From NCBI GenBank assembly GCA_016271365.2, contig CM057454.1, positions 695,221,501 through 695,285,500 on the forward strand: a stretch of 64,000 bases of DNA. The letters run 5' to 3'. The notes below the pieces were generated by a model. The model did no database searches. It was not told the DNA's origin and was given only the letters and a program-made list of their open reading frames with translations. Made by a program: the position numbers and the translations under genes. The DNA is from Neoceratodus forsteri (taxonomy: Eukaryota; Chordata; Ceratodontiformes; Ceratodontidae). Each line of letters starts with the position of its first letter. The first letter of the stretch is position 1. Below, piece by piece: positions 45,118-55,389 of the stretch.

Positions 45118-46210
45118 CTGGGTCAGAAACTGGTTGAGTGACAAGAGACAGAGGATGGTAGTAAATGTCATTCAATCTGAGGAGAGGGGGTGACCAGTGG
45201 GGTGCCGCAGGGATCAGTGTTGGAGCCAGTCCTCTTTAATGCCTTCATAAACAACACTGCAGAGGGGCTGGAGGGGAAGGTATGCCTCATTGCAGATGAC
45301 ACTAAGATCTGCAATAGGGTTGACACTCCGGGGGTGTGTGGAAAAAATGAGAAAGGATATAAACATGCTTGAGGAGTGGTCGAGAGTGTGGCAGCTAAGA
45401 TTCAATGCAAAGAAGTGCAAAATTATGCATTTGGGGCAGAGCAATCCAAGGGAGGAGTACAAGATGGGGGATAGGGATACTGATGGCCACCAATCAAGAA
45501 ATGGACCTGGGGGTAATCATATCTGAGGACCTAAAGGTAACCAGACAGTGTGAGAAGACTGTGGGGAGAGCCAGTGGGATGCTGGGGTGCATAGGGAGAG
45601 GTATCACTAGCAGAAAAAGGGAGATGATTATGCCACTGTACCAATCACTAGTGAGAATTCATCTGGAGTATTATGTTCAGTTCTCGAGACTGTATCTCTG
45701 GAAGGACATAGACAAAATAGAGGCAGTCCAGAGAAGGGCAACAGAAATAGTGAAAGGGCTGCACCAAAAGTCATATGAGGAAAGACTAGAGGATCTCAAT
45801 ATGTATTCCCCGGAGGAGAGGAAAGAGAGGGGGATAATGATAGAGACACTCTAGTATGTCAGGGGCGTAAACAAGGTACAGGAGGGTAGCATCTTTCAGA
45901 AAGAAGGTGTACGAGAACAAGGGGCATGATATGAGGCTGGGGGGTAGGCTCATGGACAACATGAGAAGTATTTTCACAGAAAGAGTAGTGGATGCTTGGA
46001 ACAGCCTCCCTGTGGAGGTAGTGAGTGAAAGAATGGTAGGGGAATTCAAGAATGCATGGAATAGACATAAACATACTCTCACAATAGGGATGATAGGGTA
46101 AGCCACAGATCAACTAGGGTCTGCGATATTGCCTTAGGCAGGGAAAAGGAAGGCAGGGTGGGCTACATGATTCTTATCTGCCGTCATCTTCTATGTTTCT
46201 ATGTTTCTAA
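45118..46210 (+). mobile_element. CR1-type LINE, 5'-truncated, in the Penelope-like element
   Basis: It starts within RT (WVRNWLSDK-like wording) and continues TSGVPQGSVLEPVLFNAFIN, a catalytic box changed from FADD to IADD (45289-45300), LRFNAKKCKIMHLGQSNP, and QRRATEIVKGLHQKSYEERL. AWNSLPVEVVSERMVGEFKN and the tail CTATGTTTCTATGTTTCTA (ending 46210) complete it. Few frame breaks; the 45405-45854 stretch is open for 149 codons. Confidence 0.92.
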
Positions 46211-46480
46211 CTATTATCGAGCTGGGTGCAGTGCTCTGGTGTGTTCTGATTGTTTCATTGACCTCATATTTCACTGTGTTACTGTTCATAAGTCATTTTG
46301 AAAATGTTTTGTCTAGGGATTTTATGCCTATTTGCATGGGCAGGGCCAAATATATCGCTCAAACAAAACTTTTCTATGGTGGGAAATAAATCTCTGGGGT
46401 CAGCAAAAGATAACATAACTACCCTGGGACCATTCACAAGTTTAGATTGTAGGTTAAAGGACAATATTCAATGGTTTCTG
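46211..46480 (-). pseudogene. Possible 5' piece of the Penelope-like element
   Basis: The minus strand encodes a 61-codon open stretch (FNLQSKLVNGPRVVMLS, then PTIEKFCLSDIFG). Its position just 5' of the Penelope-like N-terminal block, across the CR1 insertion, suggests it belongs to that element. I do not recognise a diagnostic motif in it. Confidence 0.4.
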
Positions 46481-46779
46481 CACCTTAACCTAAACTAAGT
46501 TTAATACTTTCTGTACAAGCATATGTGTTGAAAAACTTACAATCTGGCAAACCCTCATAAAATGTTCTCAGTTTGTGAGAAGTCTTATAGATTTATTAAA
46601 GAAATAACTTGTAAGTTTAGCCATCATCCCTGTACACTAAAGATAATTTTGACCCTTCCTTTTATTACTGCTCACCACAGGGCAAATGCACCCTAACCCT
46701 GTCCCCATCTCTAACTCTGATCATCTTTCTAGGCAGTCAATAAATCCTGAACATTTAAATGTGAAGAGTTGTCTGGCCA
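46481..46779. other. Unassigned
   Basis: No feature recognised. Confidence 0.35.
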
Positions 46780-47195
46780 AATGGGATGGTTTCTCAGCCT
46801 GGACATAAATGCATTTACTGAGACATGTCTGCACAATAAAATACCAAATCTGATGATCAGTCATGAGGGATACAACAAATTTTGCTGTAACAGAGTTGGA
46901 CACGAGGAAGGTTGTATGTTTTATGTTAAGAACCACTTTTAAATGATTCAGCATGAGCCACACTACTGCTCATAGCTCTGTGAATTCCTGTCATTAATCT
47001 TGGTTTTAGGTCAAAATAAATTTTTATCATTAGTAGTTATTTGTACCCCCGCTGGACACCAGGAGTAAGGAGTAGATTTAATTCAAATACATAGAAAATC
47101 TATCCCTACAAACTACAACTTAAGTATTATGGGAGATATGAATCTAAATTGTTTTGGAAAGAACAACTCAAAGTATAAAGATGATCCAGCTAAAT
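46780..47195 (+). pseudogene. LINE endonuclease fragment (L2/CR1 type)
   Basis: Frame-shifted reading gives LDINAFTETCLHNK, ISHEGYNKFCCNRVGHEEG and, near 47130, MGDMNLNC. These correspond to the TETW and GDFN catalytic blocks of APE-type LINE endonucleases, the first with W replaced by C. The GHExGG-type block lies between, as expected. Only the endonuclease part is present. Confidence 0.7.
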
Positions 47196-48064
47196 AGCAG
47201 AGTTAAGTACCATACCTGTCTACTTGCCCTAAAAATTGCACTAAATCTGATGCCACCAGGAGTCCAGAATCTGCTCACTCGCCATGTAAGTGCCAGGCTG
47301 ACCAGAAGCACCCACAGCCAAATTCTCAGCTAACCTAGATGCCGCACTGCACAGGGTTAGCGTGCATTCTACTACCATGCACCACACTGGACCAGCGCCC
47401 TTCCTTCAGACATCTCTGATACCACAACCATTGGTGCTTCCAAGCGAAAGCTCAGGCAGCACCTTGCCACAGATGACAATTGTGACTCCGTTGGCCATTC
47501 ATGATGACCAAAACAACTCTTCTACATCTGGACCACCATAAAGCAGTAGCACTTAGTGTTCCACCTAATCCTAGGGGCACCTACCTCTACAGCACTTCAT
47601 TGTCCCACTCTCATCTATGCCCCTTCCCCTCCCCACTGGACACCCATTCCCCTCTCTGTCCCCGCATTCATGCCCCCCCCATCTGCTGCTGTCCTAGCTC
47701 GACTCTCTCTAACCTTCCTTAAATCTGTTCTTAACCCCATATGTAAGCATACTCTTCATTATGCCACAGCTGTGCCTGTTCTCCACTCTGTTTCTCTCCC
47801 CACAAGTAGCCTTAACTCTCTGATGCAGGCACCTTCTCACTAATGCTGAAGCAATGTCTAAATGTTATACCTTAAGCTACTTGCTATCCCAATCTTGTAA
47901 TCCACACCAATTTATTGTCTACCTAGCTTGTAATGTATTGTTTTTTACCAATGCAATTTTGTACTTGCTTGTAATATAGTGTCTTGTATATAATGTTATG
48001 CACCTGTTCACTTTCTTCTTGTAACTGACATGGAACCTACAAATAAGCATCCACTCACAGATGT
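47196..48064. other. Unassigned, C-rich in part
   Basis: The 47.5-47.85 kb part is C-rich and gives Pro/Ser-rich frames of 73-95 codons without motifs. It may be the degraded middle of the LINE whose endonuclease precedes it and whose RT end follows, but nothing in the sequence proves that. Confidence 0.35.
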
Positions 48065-48905
48065 TCTCCATTATCTGAGGTGGATACAGAGGACAAAATC
48101 TAACAATTCAGACAGGACCTAAAGAAAATTGAAGACTGGGCAGTCAATAACAGAATGATTTTCAACATTGACAAATGTACAGTTATACATTTAGGATCAA
48201 AAAATCCCAGCATGAATTATCTTATATATGGTAACATCATTAAAACAGCAAAATCTGAAAAAGACCTAGGGATCATTATCAATAATCAATTCACATCAAG
48301 TAATCAGTGCAGGAAAGTAGCACAGATGGGGAACCATATTTTAGCATCCATAAAGAGATAATTCATTACAGTTATATAAATCTTTTATCAGACCACATAC
48401 TGACTATGCTGTTAGCTTCTGAGTCTCTTATCTTAACAAAGACATTAAAATCATAGAAAGTAAGCAAAGAAGGACCACAAAATGAATACCGATGGTTAAG
48501 GATCTATCATATGAGGAGAAGCTAACAGATTTAGGATGAAAAGATTTACAGCTAAGGAGGAACCAAGGATATTTACTATTATTATTTAATATCTTGAAGG
48601 ATATTGATTTAATGAACAATTGTAAAATCATATATGCTGACAAGCCCAAAAACCTTAGGTGCAACAACAGACAGATTTTTATCCCTAGGACGATTACAAA
48701 TAAATGTGGCCACTATTTTACAATAAGGGCTATTAGGCTATGGAATACTCTGCCCAAACATATTGTTGAAAGCAATACATTTCCGGAATTTAAAACCAAA
48801 CTGGATAAACTCCTTATGGGGATAGTAACATAAATACACCCCACATGAGTGGGAATGGTGGTCTCAATGGACCTAGGCCTACTTCCACCTTCATAAAACT
48901 GAGTA
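48065..48905 (+). mobile_element. CR1-group LINE 3' part, diverged family
   Basis: Reading frames give FNIDKCTVIHLGSKNPSMNY, SEKDLGIIINNQFTSSNQC, then after breaks IRAIRLWNTLPKHIVESNTF and KLDKLLMGIVT before a stop at 48831-48833. This is the RT thumb to C-terminus of a CR1-group element that is distinct from the dominant family here. It matches the fragment split by a SINE at 11.64-11.98 kb. The 3' untranslated part ends at about 48905, next to (TA)n. Confidence 0.85.
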
Positions 48906-48907
48906 AT

Positions 48908-48911
<4 letters not shown>

Positions 48912-48946
<35 letters not shown>
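48912..48946. repeat. (AT)n microsatellite at the edge of P2
   Basis: Alternating AT, about 17 units, separates the LINE end from the P2 palindrome at 48950. The same arrangement occurs at 56440 and 62340. Confidence 0.9.
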
Positions 48947-48948
<2 letters not shown>

Positions 48949-48949
48949 T

Positions 48950-49292
48950 AAAAAACTTTGTTAATGCATGAGTTAGGGTTGAAGTGACAATAGTAGGAAA
49001 TAAGACATTAGGGTTGAGCCCCTAACATAGGGTGTGCCTTGGGGTCATCAGACATAACTCTCACCCCATTCCATGTAAGAAAGTTGACATGGTGCAGTAT
49101 AGGAGAATGGGGTGAGAGTTAAGGCCAATGATCCCAAGGCACACCCCAATGCATGTTGGTCTGTGGAGCATGGGTGTTGGGTGGGCTAGTGGAGTTGGGT
49201 GGGGGGTGTTAGGAGCTCAACCCTAACATCTTATTTCCATACTTTTGTCACTTCAAATCTAAATGATGTGTTAATGAAGTGTATTGCAATTT
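48950..49292. repeat. P2 palindromic element
   Basis: The left arm AAAAACTTTGTTAATGCATG... GAAGTGACAA... GGAAATAAGA... TAGGGTTGAGC is mirrored by the right arm GCTCAACCCTAACAT... TTATTTCCATACTTTTG... CACTTC... TTAA (49214-49275). Inner blocks CTCTCACCCC/GGGGTGAGAG face each other around 49105. It is followed by the linker TATTGCAATTTATTTCC found next to every P2 copy. No coding capacity. Confidence 0.85.
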
Positions 49293-49329
49293 ATTTCCTT
49301 ACTTTCTGAGATAGTCTAATATTATCTTT

Positions 49330-49450
49330 ATTTAACCGTGGGAGAGCAGGGTCCTTTGGACCCCGCACTCCCATCCCTTCACAGATGCACACATGTATCG
49401 AGCTGTGGAAACACAGGGGTCTCCATCCCCTGCACTTCCACACATTAAGT
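49330..49450. repeat. GGGAGC minisatellite, about one unit
   Basis: GGGAG...GCAGGGTC... GGACCCCGCACTCCCATCC resembles the ~106-bp monomers at 56.92-57.71 kb and lies in the same place relative to P2. Confidence 0.65.
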
Positions 49451-49479
49451 TATGAGTAGGCGTAGCGAAATTGCAACAA

Positions 49480-50640
49480 ATAGTCATAAATATGACATCT
49501 TAAGTAATTTTCACCCCAAATATTCAAAATAAGCTTCTTATCACCTCACCACATGTAGTGTACCCAGTACAGAACATTTTCAAATCCTCATCAAAATGTA
49601 ATTCTGTGCAACTGTAACATCATTCTGTGCCACAGGTGTGGAAAAACAGGATTTGAAAAATGACAACTGTACTGTTCATAAAGTGGTGTAAAAAAATGGT
49701 AATGTTGAAAATTTGGAGGGAAAATATGATAAATTGCCAAAGTTACATGCATGCATAGGAAGATTACAATGGCCACGCATAACTCGGGCATTTTTAGGTA
49801 TTTTTGCACCAAATTTTCAATCTGGCCATTTTGGAATCCCGCCTCATGAACACTGAGACTGTCATTTCATTACTCAGTCCCAAAAGGTGATTTCATGTGG
49901 CAACTGAGCCATTCTGCACCACTGCTGCATAAACACATTTTGGGCAGGATGTGAGAAATGACAGCTGTACTTTTCATGAGGTGGTGTGAAAAACTGGCAA
50001 TATTGAATATTTGAAGAGAAAATATTAAAATTTGTCTAAGTTACACACATGTGTAGCAAAATTTCAATGACCGTGCATAACTCAGATGTTTTGGTGTATT
50101 TTTGTACAAGATTTTCAACATGGTCTTTTTAGGACCCCATGTCATGAACAGTGGCACTGTGATTTTATTAATCCATCCCAAAAGTTGATTTTGCGCAGTG
50201 ACTGTGCAATTCTGCACCACAAGTGCAAAAACATGTTTTGGGCAGGATGTGAAAAATGACAGCTGTACTGTTCATGAGGAGGTATGAAAATGGCAAAGTT
50301 GAAAATCTGGAGTAAAAATATTAAAATTTGGTGAAGTTATAGTTGCATGAAACTGCACAATGCATACTCATAACACAATCATTTTGTTTTTTGCACATAT
50401 TTCAACATGGGCTTTTGGGACCTCCCTCATGAACAGTTACACTGTCATTCTGTTAATCAGTCCTGAAAGGTGATTCTGTGGAGCAACTGCAAAATCACCT
50501 TTTGGGATCAAGTAACAAAATGACAGTGCCAGTGTTCATGAGGTGGGGTCCCAAGAACCCCATGTTGAGAATTTGGAGTCAAAATTTCTAAAAATGGCTG
50601 AGATATTTACATAAATTGAAAACTGCATTGACAGCCATTT
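49480..50640. repeat. P1 array, about four ~296-bp hairpin monomers
   Basis: CATAACTC/CATAACAC phrases at about 49780, 50074 and 50370 mark a 294-296-bp period. Each monomer has CCTCATGAACA...CACTGTCATT on one side and AATGACAG...CTGTTCATGAGG on the other, with AAAGGTGATT facing AATCACCTTTT. This is the left outer part of the larger palindrome centred near 52.7 kb. Confidence 0.8.
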
Positions 50641-51779
50641 TACAGCACTTACCTTGATTCCTCAGTTAGCAGTTCACCTTTGGAGAGTGCAGATGTGTCC
50701 CAGTCCGGAGAAGATCGCAGCCGCCAACCTCCAGAGATAAGTATGGAGTAATGGGGGTGTGCAGGGAGGTGGGTGGGTGCAAAGAGGGAGGTTTGGGATG
50801 GGGAGGGGTGACTGGGGAGATGAAGAGGGACTGTTTTCTTCTTTTCAGACAAAAAAAGATGTCAGAGGACATTTTCCTTTTTTTTTACAGCTTATAATTT
50901 GTTTTTGGAACACTGGGAGTGGGATCCCTAGTGTTTCATGGTGATTGGGGGTGGGTGGCTTTATAATGCCAACACAGGGATTGGGCACTCCAATGTCAGC
51001 AAAAATAGAACAGGGTTTGAGGGAGCATCCAACACCGGGGGTGGGCATGTTGGTGTCAGAAATCATAATTTAACTATTTTGGCACACTGGGGTGGGCTCC
51101 CCAGTGTGCCACAGTAGTGGAGTGGGGGGGAGATAAATACCAACATGGAGATTGGGCACCCCTTTGTCGGCAATGATAATACAAATTAGAACTGGCTATG
51201 GATAGGCAGTTTAATGCACAATTCTGCGTCAAATATTGCTTATTTTCTCACACCAGGTGTGGGCATCCTGATGTCTGAAAATATTTATAAATATGTACAG
51301 TGGCAGGAGAGGGTGATCAGAGAGTGGGGGGCCACAAGACACCAGAGAATGAATTAAAAAGGGAATTGGGGTCCCAGTAGGCACCAGGAAAAACAGCACA
51401 GGGTCAGGGACCTTTAAAAATCTCTTTTGCAATCCCTTTTGCCAGCCGATCTGGCAAAAAGGATCGACTGGCGAAAAGGATTGCGAACAAGGGATTTTAA
51501 AGTTCAAAGTGCCGTTTTGAACTAAAAAAATAAAAACGTCTTGATGAGGACATCTCCCTCACAAAAACTCATGCCTTGGTTTCACAAAACACCGTCCTGC
51601 TGCAAGTTACAACATTTGTTTCTCACCAAGCTAAGCAAAAAAAAAAAATGGCGGCCGATGAAAAGGGATTTTCTCGTGAAAAAAGATTTTCTGAGATTTC
51701 CAAATCTCTTTTCTCAATCCCTGCTCATGAGCTGTTCATGACTAGAAATCCTTGATCAAAACTGTGCATCTATCCCAAA
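50641..51779. repeat. Left arm of palindrome I, middle section
   Basis: Its outer ~90 bp read in complement AGGTAAGTGCTG... CTCAGCCATTTTTAGA... and match 54.79-54.87 kb. Inside lie TGGCACACTGGGG/CCCCAGTGTGCCA, a perfect 13-bp-arm stem-loop at 51080-51111, and repeats of a GGGCACTCCAATGTC / GGGCACCCCTTTGTC phrase. No gene. The 50.75-50.94 kb frames are G-rich artefacts. Confidence 0.6.
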
Positions 51780-52180
51780 GACTGAAGTGAGCATGCTCAG
51801 GACCGCCAAATTTCCAAATGTAATAACTTTGGAATGGAATAATATATTTTTACCAAACCAAGTCTGGATTGTTCCTTTGGACATCCTCTTTCTGTCCAGA
51901 AAATGACATACCAAAATTCCAAATGGTGTGGTCACAGCATGATGAGGAAAAAACAGGGAGAAATAGGCAAAAATTAGCGAAAAATGCATTATTTGACAAT
52001 TCGCTGCACAAAATCTGCAACTCCGATTGAAACAAAACTTTGCAAATCAAGAGATCTACCACACTACAACATCTATGCCCAATGTTGTGCAAATCCATTG
52101 AATGGTTACAAAGTTATTAACATGCACAATTTGAAGTTTATCATTAAATTGCCTACTCAACCCTAACTATAGGGGCACAA
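51780..52180. repeat. P3 unit, left arm of palindrome I
   Basis: The complement contains TAACTTTGTAACCATTCAA... GGATTTGC..., the signature of P3. It is the inverted partner of 53245-53600. The partner order is preserved over about 380 bp: TTTGCA...GTTAAT near the microsatellite, and TTTGGTAAAAATATATTATTCC near the outer end. Confidence 0.8.
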
Positions 52181-52187
52181 CCGTGCC

Positions 52188-52188
<1 letters not shown>

Positions 52189-52250
<62 letters not shown>
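52189..52250. repeat. (CTAT)n microsatellite, left
   Basis: 62 bp of uninterrupted CTAT follow the left P3 arm of palindrome I. Confidence 0.95.
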
Positions 52251-52251
<1 letters not shown>

Positions 52252-52303
52252 ACTGTCATGTATGGTAGAACGTTGTTACCAATGAAAATCCATCCCTGAC
52301 AAA

Positions 52304-52371
52304 AAGTTGTTATGCTGCAGTAGGTGCTTTTATGCTGCACTAGGTATGTAGCTACTGCAGCATAACAACTT
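52304..52371. repeat. Perfect 20-bp-arm stem-loop
   Basis: Arm AAGTTGTTATGCTGCAGTAG at 52304-52323 and its exact complement at 52352-52371 enclose a 28-base loop. The loop holds a third TATGCTGCA copy. It lies in the spacer between the P3 arms of palindrome I. Confidence 0.85.
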
Positions 52372-53026
52372 AAAACCTTGCATTGAGTTCTGAAAGCAAA
52401 TCTCAAGCTGTAGCTGACAACACCGTTTTACAGATAATCGAGTGGTAATTTCAAAATGCGAGTCCTAAAAAAAAAAACCGATATCGGCTGCTGTTTTCTT
52501 TCAATAGTTGCCTGACTATTAACTGTGTTGCACAAAAGACACTCATCCCAAACCGAACAGCAACTGTCACTAAATACAGTACTTGTTTTTTTTCTGCTTT
52601 GGAGAAGAGCCGAGGGATATTACACTACGCTGTGGTTTCCAGGAGGTCACATGCAAACGTGCCTACATGGTGCCTATGTTATTTATCACCGATGTGGACT
52701 CTTAGTTTAACTTTAGTTTCCTGATTGCACTAGATGGACTAATAGATTAATCGCAACTAAGTTCTGCTGTAATATTTTACTTTGGATGGGTTTGTTATGT
52801 TTTCTGGCTGACTCTTGTCAAGCAAATGATGTTCCCAACCAATGAAAACTTCATGTGCTGTGAGTAAAATTCAAAAATTTTACAGCTGCAGTCTCCACAT
52901 ATTTGTTAGCTATTTTGACCAACAGTAGATAGTAGGTGTGCAGCTTCAGACTTCGCATATTTGTAAGTTATTGTTACCAACTGTAGATAATAGGTCATAT
53001 AATACAGAAGATAAAGTATAGTCCTC
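52372..53026. other. Spacer of palindrome I; no gene
   Basis: Unique-looking sequence between the two (CTAT)n tracts. No coding motif. The computed centre of palindrome I (about 52.7 kb) falls here. Confidence 0.5.
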
Positions 53027-53155
53027 TATCTATAGCGAGTTTGAAAACCCTTCTTGAGGTTGTCATGGTGACAGAACCTCTCAAGCTTCACTCTCGAGGT
53101 TCCAAACATCACCATGATGACCTCTTAAAAAATTTACAAACTTGTTATAGATGAA
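53027..53155. repeat. Imperfect hairpin next to the right (CTAT)n
   Basis: Left CTATAGCGAGTTTGAAAA... GAGGTTGTCATGGTGA is answered by TCACCATGATGACCTC... TTACAAACTTGTTATAG. A nested stem GAACCTCTCAAG/CTCTCGAGGTTC occupies the loop. Confidence 0.7.
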
Positions 53156-53166
53156 GGACTATATAT

Positions 53167-53167
<1 letters not shown>

Positions 53168-53240
<73 letters not shown>
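53168..53240. repeat. (CTAT)n microsatellite, right
   Basis: 73 bp of CTAT abut the right P3 arm. Although the flanking P3 arms are inverted, both microsatellites read CTAT on the same strand. Confidence 0.95.
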
Positions 53241-53244
53241 CCAC

Positions 53245-53600
53245 AAATTTTGCACTTTAATAACTTTGCAACCGTTCAACGGATTTGCATAGAATTGTTA
53301 TGCACAGTCTATTGGGACAGATCTCTTGAGGTGCCAAGTTTCATTCTGGTCGGAATTGCAGAATCTGAGATTCAGATAGTGAAAAAAAACTAAAATTTGC
53401 CATGGCAGTTGTTTTTCTCATCGCAGTGCGCAGAGATGGTGTTGAATTTTGGTCTGAAATTTATATGGTAGAAAGAGCTTGGATCATAGAGCAGACCAGC
53501 ATTTATTTAGTGAAAAAATATTAATCCATTCAAAAGTTATATCATTTTTAAGGTCCCATTATTTTCAATGGAAGTTTTATTTTTCAGGATAGCTGCACAG
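53245..53600. repeat. P3 unit, right arm of palindrome I
   Basis: TTTGCACTTTAATAACTTTG followed by CAACCGTTCAACGGATTTGC opens the unit. It then runs through TTCATTCTGGTCGG and GTGAAAAAATATTAATCC. It is inverted relative to 51780-52180 and parallel to the P3 units at 60.84 and 62.39 kb. Confidence 0.8.
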
Positions 53601-54700
53601 TATGAACTAAGATCCTGGTTTGCCTGGGGCCATTCCTTATACGCCAGTTGCCAATCCTGGTTCATCAGAAAAAACTCTTTGTTCGTAAACCACAATCTTG
53701 TTTTTTGTTTTTGGCAAAAGAAAACCCTGATGTCTCTTCCTAGAGAGGCTTGATTAACACATCTATGGATGTGTTTTGCTCATCGGGACTTGAGCTGTCC
53801 TGTTTGGCTTCCCGCACTTGTTCAGTGCTTTTTTGCTATTTTTAACACTTTTTAAATCCTGGTTCACACTCGCTAACTTTCTTGTTCGCCATCCTGGTTC
53901 ATCAGTGGTGAACAAGGAATTCAGCCGGTGAATAAGGATCCCAGTCTGGCCATCTGGTCAGCCAGTTTTGCTGACCAGCTGGCTAGACAGGATCCTTGTC
54001 TGCCAGTGATGAACTGGGATAGTAGAAAAGGAATTTGGCTGATGGACAAGAATTCCTGTCTGGCCATCCAGCTGGCCAAATTTGCTGACCAGATGTCCAG
54101 ATCAGGAATCCTTGTCCACAAGTCGATTGATAAATTATGGTGGTGGACAAGGAAAGGAGACAGCGAGCAAGGATTGCTTTTCAGCCATCTACATGTGTAA
54201 AAAACATGTTGCTGAACTGTTATTTTATGCCGCTTAGCCCTCGTGTCTAGTGACACCCCTCCCTCAATTCATATATTATTTTCTTGTATTTTGAAACAAA
54301 AAATTCATTGCTTTAGTAGCATTCTGCCACTTTTTTGCCCCCCTTAGCCCTGGTGTCTGGGGCACCCCCCCTAAATTCCTATATTATTTTTTTGTTTTTA
54401 AAAAATGAATAAAGCATTGCTTTAGTGGCATTCTGCTACTTATATAAATTTTTTTAATAGAAAAGCTCTGGTGTCTATTGGCACCTCCAACTCTCCCATG
54501 CCACAGTAATCTCTGGTGGCAGTGGCAGTCCCCTGTTATTGTGTAGTCTGCTTTTTTTTCTGGAAAGAAGAAAAGCATTGCTCATTGTCTTTTGCTTGTT
54601 TGGGGCTGTAAAGAGAAAAAAAATCCACCTCTGATCGTGCCTGCATCTCCCACCTGACTCCCCCCCCCCCACTGTGCAGCTATCTCTCTACCCCTGACAT
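53601..54700. repeat. Right arm of palindrome I, middle section with tandem units
   Basis: Two ~116-bp units start at about 53943 and 54059 (GTCTGGCCATC... TTGCTGACCAG... CCTTGTC). Three ~113-bp units start at about 54234, 54345 and 54462 (AGCCCTGGTGTCT..., CATTGCTTTAGTGGCATTCTG). The (T/C)GGTGTCTGGGGCACCCC phrase is inverted relative to the GGGGTGGG...CAGTGTGCC stretch near 51.09 kb. No gene. Confidence 0.6.
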
Positions 54701-55389
54701 CCCCAGATCGCTACTCACCTGAGGAGGTCCCAGGTTCAAGATTATCTCCAGTAATCGAAGACATGTCTTGCTGCTGGAACCGGTGACTGCAATCTGAACT
54801 AAGGTAAATGTGGTTCTATGTATTTCAATGGCAGGGTTTCACCTTTTGGACATAACTCAGCCATTTTTTTACATTTTGTCCCCACATTTTCAACATGGAC
54901 TCCTGGGGAGCTCACCTCATGAACAATATGACAGCCATTAGGCAACTCTAGCTGGAAAGGTGATGTTGTGGTCAGTTGGTCAGTTGGTGAAATCACCTTT
55001 CCAGTGGGATTTGTGTAATGGCAGTCACATTGTTCACATTGTTCATCAGATAGAATCATAAGAAGGCTATGCTGGGGGTCAAAATTTAAAACAATGGCTC
55101 AGCGATGAGCATTTGTTGCTATCTTGCTACGCATGCTTGTAACTTTGGAAATTTTCTATATTGACACCTCATGTTTTTAGCACAGCCTTGCTATTACATC
55201 ACCTCATGTATGTGACACCTGTCATTATTCAAATCGTGGCCAAAATGTGTTTCCACACTTGTGGCACAGAGTGGCATTGCAGTTGTGCTTAACTACGTTT
55301 TGACAAGGATTTAACAATGTTATGTACTGGGTACATGTAGTGAGGTCATAAGAAGGCTATGTTGGAAATTTGGGCTGCAATAAGGATAC
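54701..55389. repeat. P1 monomers, right outer arm of palindrome I
   Basis: CATAACTCAGCC, ATTTTCAACATGGACTCC, CTCACCTCATGAACAAT, GGAAAGGTGAT/ATCACCTTTCC and ATAAGAAGGCTATG occur in the P1 order. The first ~130 bp match in complement the start of the middle section at 50.64 kb. It breaks off at a CR1 insertion near 55390. Confidence 0.75.

Noticed and set aside
52189..53240. Paired CTAT tracts as long terminal repeats of a retrotransposon
   Set aside because: The flanking P3 arms are inverted, not direct, and there is no primer-binding site, polypurine tract or gag/pol coding between them.
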